From: Rhyzopertha dominica
Taxonomy: Eukaryota > Arthropoda > Insecta > Coleoptera > Bostrichidae
NCBI GenBank assembly: GCA_025024175.1
Contig: QCXZ01000138.1
Coordinates: forward strand, 1,116,002 to 1,180,001
DNA length: 64,000 nucleotides
Direction of reading: 5' to 3'
Made by a program: the position numbers and the translations under genes. Positions 37,801-46,200 of the stretch are shown in pieces (the first letter of the stretch is position 1; every line of letters starts with the position of its first letter). A model generated the notes under the pieces. That model was not told the DNA's origin and made no database searches. It saw only the letters and a program-made list of their open reading frames with translations.

Positions 37801-39801
37801 AGGACGCTCATTTTCAAATCCTGTTCGGAATCATTGATCTAAAAACAGAACAGTCAGCATTTCCATCATTGAAAATTAAAAACCCTTACCCCACTCGATA
37901 AACTTCTCGATAATCTTGGTTCGGGACCTTTTACGAAGAGCGTCTCCAGAGGCAACGATATGTTTAAAGGCTTCTTGAGTTTCTTTGACTTCTTCTTGGA
38001 GGTACTGGTACGGCGTCTTCCTGATCCCGGGCCGTGGCCGATGCTGACAACAAATTTTTGTTTATCTTTATCCAGTTTTGCTGTTTTTTGCATGCCTTCG
38101 TCTAGTGTTTCTGAAGACTTGTAAGAACTGTTAACCAACACCCAGGAATCTTCATCGGAATCTTCCATTACATTGCAAACGCGGTTTTTTTGGTGCTCCT
38201 GACTTTTCAGGTTGCTTCTGGATCGTTTTAACGATCCCCGATTAAATGAGTCGTCTGAATCGGTGCAATACGAGACGTCGTCTTTAGTGTCATTAGATGT
38301 TGTTGACATTTCCAATTCTTCATCAGGGGAAGTTTTGAAAAATCGGCATATATTAATTCTTGCCGCCTCCGCAGATTTCTTAACAGACTGTAAACATTCC
38401 GTGATTAGCATAAAATGGCATAATTCCTATTTGAACAATTCTTCGTCATTACATTGTTCTCGCCTTTACCTACATAAAAATTAAAAATACGGATCACATG
38501 GAAAAGTAGCCTTTCTTTACACACATATTCCAATTGTGTGTATTATTATTATTCCTTTTGTTCATAAAGTGTTTAAAATCTTAATCTATAAAGTATTTTT
38601 AACAAATGGAAGAGAAAAATAAATAGTTTAAAGGTTTTAAGCAGTAAATTAAAAACGTTCACTGTATTTATCACAAGCTGAAGATCGACATACCTTATTT
38701 GAAATACGAAAGAAAATTTAATGTAATGTGGACTATATTACATCTTTGGTTAGGTTTTTGATAATTTTAAAATACACATAGTGTTCTATTGAAATTATGT
38801 AGTCATATCTAAAAAAATCCGTTAAGAAATATTAAACCATTACGTTAGTTCTTTTATATCCAACTCTGTTTAAAATAATGGAGATAGCGGTATTGTTTAC
38901 AATATAATAGATTTTTTAAATCTCTAATTATGATTTAATGTGTTTTCTTAAATAAATGTTTGAAAAGAAAAGAAAAATTGCTCAGTTTCGTTGTTATTGG
39001 ATACAGTTTGTTACTCATTCTACATTGTTGGGGCCTGTATACTACTGATAAAACATTTTAAAGGATAGTCAGTTTACTTTCACTTTCAAGATAACGGCTC
39101 CCTTCTAGCATTCTAGCGAAAAAACCAAAGTATTGTAGTAGGTTTGTTTCTTCTCGCTAGATTAAAAACACCATTAGCATAGAATATGAATTAATGATAA
39201 TTTGTATCGTAGAATTAGGCACCAAAACACTAAAGGTTTGCAAACCGCTCGATTAATGAATTTAAAAAATCTCCAAAAAGTTTTTTTTTGCAGTGTTCAA
39301 GTCGCAAAATTTAAAATAAGTAAAAGAAGAAAATTTAAAGTTATCGTTTCTTTTTTAGTACCTATTCTTCATTTCAATTTCATTGTAGGTCTTGAATTAT
39401 TGTTATAAAATATAAAGGAACGAATAATTAATCCGAACTAGTAACATATTGATGTGGCAATACTAATATTCACTATTGAGCGTAGACGGATTAGATTTAT
39501 AAAAATACTGAAAGACGGATCTTAAATAATGGGTAGAATTTAATCTAGTCCTTAGCTACTAACTCTGAAACAATACATCAACCACTCTATATGATTTTTA
39601 ATCACTACCGCTTCTAATAAAAAAAAAACGTTGGAGTTCTTTATCAATTTAAAAATACTACATGTACAATTACTAACTTTGTTCGTATGCTAACGCTGTA
39701 TTCTACAAGGCGCATGCGTTATTATCACTTACCTTCTTAAAAGTCGAGGTACAAGAACCTTTGCTGATAGATTTTTTCCAATCAACTTGGAGCACACTCA
39801 T
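34229..39801 (-). CDS. Short anillin-like protein A (AHD + PH), complete five-exon gene
   Basis: The coding exons are 39801-39733, 38387-37890, 37838-37664, 35257-34905 and 34849-34229. All junctions are GT-AG, and the joined frame is exactly 572 codons including the stop. Residues 1-190 are serine-rich and acidic with no known domain. About 195-440 match the anillin homology region, including a coiled, Rho-binding-type start with ALELC and then EAEADLEKFLL. About 446-565 form a PH domain (GFLTISHP, YWDRRWCRFDG, DLKMHDSCF, ending in WK near MQTWK). Anillins scaffold RhoA, septins, actin and myosin at the cleavage furrow and at germline ring canals. At 571 aa this is about half the size of fly Scraps, and I see no N-terminal myosin- or actin-binding region. 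It may therefore act like the short nematode anillins (inference). It is a tandem paralogue of the gene at 42615-49120. Confidence 0.9.
34905..35257 (-). CDS. Gene A exon 4 (anillin homology region, C2-like part)
   Basis: 353 nt, begins with CKHKFLMDKV after a split Ser codon and ends KKFR. Beta-rich pieces such as GTIEIFNIKV, FICVAIHETT and DFVVEVRI fit the C2-like fold of the anillin homology region. An ambiguous base at 34965 hides one residue; the paralogue has Tyr there. The intron that follows is 55 bp. Confidence 0.88.
35570..35870 (+). mobile_element. Jockey-like LINE reverse-transcriptase fragment in gene A intron 3
   Basis: The plus strand reads, with frame changes, YLRSQMVIISRTNYS then GVSQGHILSPSFFLFLY and a DADDIR. 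These correspond to the 'YL..R...V', 'GVPQGS.LGP.LF..Y' and 'ADD' motifs of Jockey-type reverse transcriptases. It is antisense to the host gene and heavily decayed. Confidence 0.65.
37664..37838 (-). CDS. Gene A exon 3 (start of anillin homology region)
   Basis: 175 nt, phase 0 in and phase 1 out. It encodes a predicted alpha-helical, probably coiled-coil segment (RKELEVEFEMMKQTSKALEL, then DLEAEADLEKFLL). This corresponds to the Rho-binding-type helical start of the anillin homology region. The same 175 nt length occurs in the paralogue. Intron 3 (35258-37663) is 2.4 kb and contains a LINE fragment. Confidence 0.88.
37890..38387 (-). CDS. Gene A exon 2 (166 codons, disordered)
   Basis: Phase 0 at both ends. 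It has a serine/acidic first half, a conserved KNRVCNVMEDSDEDSW segment, KFVVSIGHG, a lysine/serine-rich stretch (STSKKKSKKLKKP) and a conserved LPLETLF then EPRLSRSLS end. Only the KNRVC, KFVV and LPLETL blocks are shared with the paralogue, so those are the constrained pieces. Intron 2 is only 51 bp. Confidence 0.88.
39733..39801 (-). CDS. Gene A exon 1 (start codon, 23 codons)
   Basis: Begins MSVLQVDWKKS and ends FKK followed by GTAAG. The start is chosen because the paralogue has the same MS(V/I)LQV beginning, the same exon length within one codon, and the same phase-0 donor. No domain. Intron 1 is 1,345 bp. Confidence 0.85.
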
Positions 39802-40026
39802 TTTCACCGCTGCCTTCTCCTTGGACCACCAGAATGCGAGTGAATATTTTCTAAGACTGATAGCAACTGAAGAAGGGTGGTTTTTAACCTAACCACCTCT
39901 TCATGTAAATGGCGATTGTTTGCATAGCACCTGGTCCTCTCGAGGATTAAGTTCGCATTTCTCAGTACTTGGGGCAATTAAAAATACCTGGGTCTGTGTA
40001 AACCCCATTTCCCCATTCAAAATGCC
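39802..40026 (-). promoter_or_regulatory. Promoter and 5' UTR of gene A, conserved with gene B
   Basis: The 225 bp upstream of the ATG align with the same region of gene B (49121-49340). Shared blocks include ACCAGAAT, AGTGAAT, TTTCTAA, GGGTGGT, TTTGCAT, CTCAGTACT, CAATTAAA and TAAACCCC (plus-strand sense). On the minus strand an initiator TCAGT gives a likely start at 39858, with TTAAAAA (plus 39881-39887) at about -29 to -23. The predicted 5' UTR is 57 nt. Start site and TATA-like box are predictions. Confidence 0.5.
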
Positions 40027-42488
40027 TTGCAAATACATAATGCTTACCTGTTCATTGGTCTTGCTGCACATTTAATTTCGTATTGAAACTGCTTTTACCC
40101 TAAAATCCCATGCATTGACCCATTTTGGCGATATTATACGACGTTTCCGGATTGGGTTTACAGGAGAAAAATTATCTTTAATTTTACGCCAAAACTGAAA
40201 AGGGAATCATCATTTTTCTTGTTCCGAAACCTGCAAATCTGTAATTAAAACCCAATTATTCAGACTCAGTACTAAGTAATGGTTAATTTTTTCGTATAGG
40301 CGAACTCGCTGTGTCAGTTTACTATCGTCAATGTTTACAAAATGTTGACTTTGGATCAGATTTACTTTATTCAATGTTATGATACGGATGAACAAAGTTA
40401 TCAAAATTTAATCATACACTGGAATGATGCAAAACTATTATATTTATGTTTGTGGATGGGAGATCAAAAATTCAGTGAGCAAAGCTTTCTTTGTGATTTA
40501 AAACTTAATTCCGACGTACAATGTCTTTTTTTCAGTAGTATTGTCGCCCTGCATATTATTTTTGAATTGTTACTAACTGATTAAACGTTAAATGTGAATA
40601 ACCGTAGATTGGATATTATGCCCCACAATTTAGGATTATTATTTTTGGACATGTTCAAAGCAAGTTGTATATGGAGATAACTTGCCTAATTATGGTAAAG
40701 ATTAAAAAATCGGATAGAGGTGTCGTGGCATCATTGTTTGTCAATATTTGTTGTACTTCTTAAAAATTACTTTGTGCTTTTTTATCTCAAAGCTGCTTGT
40801 TTGAATTGCCATTAATTAAAATCGTGTTTTCACGAACATTTTTGTTATTATATACTCATTGGTCAAAAAAACATTAGTTGTCAAAAAATAAAACCTCCAA
40901 TGTGATCGGATTTAAGAAGTAGAGAAAAAAGAGTCAAAACGACTTTTTACTGAGCCAGAATAATGTAGTTTTATTTACAGATTTGTTGGTTACTAGGAAA
41001 CGGTTGCATAATGCGGTGTTACCGTTACATATGCAAGTTTATTCTACCTTCCGTTTTGGTGACATACGGTTGGAGATAGCCCCATTTTGCAAGTGCATTT
41101 TAAACGCATTCCAATGACAGTTTATAAGTAAGATTTTTGTTCTTTGGTCTGATCCTTAATAATGGCATGCACATAAGAAATATATGTTAAACTTTAATTG
41201 TTTACCAATTTTGTTCGTTGATACCGTTGGCTAAAGGTCGAATTCAAATTTAATGCTTCCCCTAAATAAAGTAGATAAATACCATGCACGATAGAAATGA
41301 TAAGGGTATAGTGATTAATTAATCGTGGACCTAATTATGCCACTTAAATTTTGTACTGTAAGTATCTATTAAACTTTTTATGGCAAACTACCAAATTAGG
41401 TTTGTCTACTTAGAATAAATCGCGTGTTTCAGTTATAAATAAAACGTTCATACTTGCAAATTACTTACCGAAGGATGAGTATTTTTTTCATAATGAAGTT
41501 CTATTTATACGGGATACTTAACTAGCGATAATTCNACATTTTAACATTTATTTCAAATGAAACCGTATTTCATTTTGGAGGGATTGTTCGTTTCAATGTT
41601 TTTTTTAATTAAGTATGGGCATCAATAAAATAAACAGTTTTTTGAAGATGGGTTAGCTACATTTTTTCTTTTTTTTCTTTTGTAATTTCCAGATAAATTG
41701 CAGCGATTCTACGAACTCTAATTTCACTTATTGTAGACACTAGTGAACCTGTTTCTTTTAATCTTTTATGAAGTGATTTCAGTTTTGCAATTTTTCCATA
41801 AATTAAATGCTTATCAATTTTGAAATTTTACGTAAAAAATTAAGTAATTAACTTGTTTGATGTACGACTCATTCTTGTATTTTTTGTTTTGTCAATTGCC
41901 ATGGGTCACTTCGATTAAAAAAAATCAAATTGTTCTTTCTCCAAGCCGCTGCTATTAGCGACATAAGACAAGAATACGTCGTTTTTCATTAAAAGACTAA
42001 AGTTTGTATTTCTGAACCGCAAAATGCAAAAAGCTATTTGAAATTAAAGCTCTGATTAAAAATGGCTAATGAGATGCTTATGCTCGTAACAATGAGGTTA
42101 GATTAATAATTAATTAGTGGGTTAAGGTGTTTTGAATATATTCGGAAAGCACAGATTGTTGGGCGCCATTTTCAAAGGGCTGCAGCTCCTTTAATAAGCA
42201 ATTTTGTATAAGTATAGAAGATTTATCTTAAATATGCTTAAATCATCTGTTTGGTATGAGGTATTATATATTATATTACAAGAATATAATATGTGTACAT
42301 GTAAGATTAATAAGAAATATGTGGTGTTCTTTAGTATTCTCTCACCAGATGATAATGTATTCTCAGTATTAAATTTAGCTACATGTTACACTTTACCTTT
42401 CTATACCACTTCACTTTTATGCTAAATTTGATCAGTAAGTTGCACCAACGTATGAAAGAAACTTAATTATAAATCATTGAAAATAAAT
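40027..42488. other. Intergenic stretch between the two anillin-like genes
   Basis: AT-rich, no gene. An 80-codon plus-strand ORF at 40342-40584 has no recognisable domain. One ambiguous base near 41535. Confidence 0.45.
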
Positions 42489-42494
42489 TTTATT
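42489..42494 (-). terminator. Polyadenylation signal of anillin-like gene B
   Basis: AATAAA on the minus strand about 120 nt after the stop at 42615; a second overlapping AATAAA lies 5 nt further on. Placement matches that of gene A. Confidence 0.5.
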
Positions 42495-42614
42495 TTATTT
42501 TTATTTTTTTACATTTTGTGTATTACACAGTTGCACTAAATTATAATAGAAAAAAATGTAAGTAAGTTGGTCGAATTAAAGCCTAGGATCAATTTTTATA
42601 AAAAGCTTCAAAAT

Positions 42615-43241
42615 TCAAACAACGCTGTCATACATTTGATGGACTTTCCAAGTCTTCATAGCCTTGATGGATTCCCGGATGCTCAACTTCCACATCTCCA
42701 TCTCCTCTAAATTATCGAAGTGGAAGAAGTATTTCCTGGTGAACATCACCTCTTTTTTCTCTCCGATGAAATCTGCGGTCTCCAGCATGAGGCATCTGGG
42801 TTTTGGACAATACAGCCTATTTGCCACCTCGATGAAACAAGAATCGTGCATCTTCAGGTCAATAACATCCATGGGCTCCTCGACACCATCATGCTTCGGG
42901 TAATAATATAAATTCAAGGCAGTTCCATCAAACCTGCACCATCTTCGATCCCAATAAAGCGGGTAATTATTGGGAAGAGGGTGTGATATGGTTACAAAAC
43001 CAGACATACGAGAGAGGCTTTTGGCGTCCTTGGTGTCTACTTTGAAGAAAGCCATCCCGTATAACTGCGTACCAGGNACTAGACTCATGGTAACTCTTCC
43101 GTTCTGATTGATGTGATTTTTGGTAACCTGAAAGCTGCCCTGGTAGACGAACGACGATTGAACAATCTCAACTTCTATCGTCGATGCGGAATCGTACGGC
43201 ATGTGCTTGATTTTCTTAACGCAATAGCCTCTGTTGGTTTT
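42615..43241 (-). CDS. Gene B exon 5 (end of AHD, PH domain, stop)
   Basis: Starts KTNRGYC after TTGTTGCAG; the preceding intron is 56 bp. Carries the PH domain. The ambiguous base at 43077 is at a third codon position (GTN, Val). The C-terminus differs from gene A (MYDSVV instead of GLVDV). Confidence 0.92.
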   Translation of the reverse strand, partial: KTNRGYCVKKIKHMPYDSASTIEVEIVQSSFVYQGSFQVTKNHINQNGRVTMSLXPGTQLYGMAFFKVDTKDAKSLSRMSGFVTISHPLPNNYPLYWDRRWCRFDGTALNLYYYPKHDGVEEPMDVIDLKMHDSCFIEVANRLYCPKPRCLMLETADFIGEKKEVMFTRKYFFHFDNLEEMEMWKLSIRESIKAMKTWKVHQMYDSVV

Positions 43242-46200
43242 CTGCAACAAAGTTAGCGATTAGAAACCTGCCACGAAGCGCAAAATTTATTACTTACTCT
43301 GTATTTCTTGAAGAATCCTCCCCATCCTGTCAAAGGCTTCCTCATACTTATGGAGTACATCTTTACGTCCACGACGAAGTCTGGATCGAGCCTTTCAAAA
43401 CGCAGTGCTTCGCTGAAATTCACATAGCCATCTCGACTCTCCGACAACTCAGTACATTTAACTGTGGTTTCGTGAGTGGCAATGCAGATGAATTTTTGGA
43501 GCTCCCTTCCGTTCACTCTTGACTGAAATACGGGAACTTTGATATTTGAGATCTCAATGGTTCCTTGGCTTGTTGCTGGGACTTTTTCTTCTTTGTTTGG
43601 ATGTAAACTTTCGCGGACTTTATCCATCAGGATCTTATGTTTGCAACCTGTAAAAACAGAGCAATAAATACAGGAGTTTTGATGAAGACATATTGAGTGT
43701 AGAGTAAGTCCATCAATACACGTATCATGCATGTTTTTAATATCCATTTGATACCAAAACGATACAAATATGTCTTCATTTTTTTAATTTTATGAAGGAA
43801 GTGTCACAGGCACGAATTTGTTTAGGTTGGCGAGCAATAAGACAGATAACATTTTAAATATATGAGAGCACGAATCTGATTTAAATGTTTATCGCAGGCT
43901 TTAAGAAATTAAGTTAAATTAAGAGTTAATATATTATAGGCAACCAAGATGGTACATTTTAAGTTAAATATATGGTAGAGTCATATGTATTGAAACAAAA
44001 GTTATCTACTCTTTAAAATATTGACAAATGTTAAAATTTATAGGATATCTGAGATAAATTGTGGAGTATATCGAACTAAACATTCTTCCTTCCAATGTTT
44101 TGACTGCAACCTCCGTCTTTTAGTTTATTTTTTACCAGAAGTATGTCATCTTTCTCATTCCAAATGCAACTGCACAAGATTTTATCAAGCAAACACACTA
44201 CTCATTGAATTATAAAATTACTTTCATAAGCAAGGTTGTGCTTATTAAAAAAATAAATCTTCAATAACACCAATTTTTTTTAATTATTTGAGACGTTTTG
44301 TTTCTTTGCTCTAAATACAGACATTTATATTTATTTTTCTTCTTTCTTAAAATTAGCACTGTACCTAATAGTAAAAATAGTTCTCAAAGATACCATCATT
44401 GTTAGGACAAAAACAAAAAGGGTGACAATTAGGTAGCCTGGAAACTAACTGAACGTATGTGCTTCGTCTCACTCGATTTATCAGATAACTCTGAAGATCT
44501 AAACGGTCATTATCATAAAGATAACAGCATTATACTAATCTTAGATGTGCGGCATTTTGTTTACGTCCCGGTGTTTTACAGGAGTTGTAAACATCAAGGG
44601 GACGTAAACAAAATTGCGCATATCTGATAATATCTTTGATAATGACCAACTAGATCAAAACGATCATCAGATTTATCTGATAAATCGAGTAAGACGTTCG
44701 ATCAGCTTGTTTCAGGCTACCTAATTGATTCAGAATGTTTTACAATGAATTTTCAAACTATTTTAAAAAAAGGTGTCGCTTAAAATAACAGGATTTTATA
44801 AGAATAGTCGCAGAATATACTCTTGCAGCTACAAATAGCCTAACTACAATCTTAATAAATTCAATTACATAACTTTTGAAAGTTATTAATGTACTTTATA
44901 CTATACATCAATTATTTTAAGTATGTTCAACAATAACAATAGTTCAACATTTTAAATAGCACAGATTGAAACATATATATTCCAAATGGAGTATAAGATA
45001 ACACATTTTGAAATAGGGAAAGCTCAGGCTGCAAATATTATTTAGAATAAACTCGAACTGGTAAAGAATGTAAGCAAAAAGCGCAGTTTTCTAANGGCTG
45101 ATAGACTGAAAATTAACCCATTGACATATGGTCGGTTTGCGAAAGCGCTCAACAAAAATATTATCCTGTATGTTGCAATTTTTAGAACTAAAAGTTGCAG
45201 AGAGGCAGATACATTTCCGTATAATCTGCCAGTGTTAATGAAGACGTTTCCAATTTTACTGAAAAATCGCTATCTTTAATGCAAAAGACATCTACAACAC
45301 CGATGATACCCAAGCTGCTTTTTCCTGCCTTGCCTGCAATTAAGACGCGAAAAAATGCACTGGGGAGGGATGATAAAGATCGGCTGACAATTTTACATGT
45401 AACATGACTAGAAGTAAGAAACCATTGTTGGTTATAGGAGAATCAGTCAGGCCTCGAGCATTTGAGATACTAAGTCTGAATTACTTCTGTAGAACAAAAC
45501 TTTAACAAAAANAAAACCTACAAGACGTGACACATAATGAGTGGACTGAAATAGATACTCCGGTTTAATAAAAAGAAATTTAAAACTGCCTAACATCTAA
45601 ATTTTATTTCTACTGCCCATCACTACATCAGTTTTCTAGCCTTTTGATCAAGGCATCATTAGAAATTCCAAAACGTTTTATAGGATGCTCACTTTGAAAC
45701 ACATTTTGAAAATTTGAAATTCACAGTATTTGATATTGCACCTCCAGAAAATGTTTATGCTGACGATAAACTTCCTTTCGCAACTATTCAACATATTTTG
45801 AGAGCAACACAAGCGTTGATCCTAACGGTATTTTTAAATTTGAACCATCAGGTTTTTCATGCCAGGATCGTGAGAAAATTGATGAAGAAGCCGAGAACTC
45901 CGTGGAAGCTGCGTAGATTCTTCAAATTTACCAATATTGCAACTAAGCATCTCATTGTCGCTGATATGGAAATGTACTACGCTATCTATCTAATATACTT
46001 GACAAAACTATTAGGTGTATGTTTGCGTATGTTGTACGTATGTTGCGTTCATATAAAGTTGATTTACAAATTAAAGAGATTCCATTTCAAAATAAATCAA
46101 ATCTGTTTCATGGGAGATTTTACAGTACTTTTACTAAATAACGGTATCAATATACCGTCAGACTCAAGTAAAGCAAACATTGACAAAACATTTGACTAAG

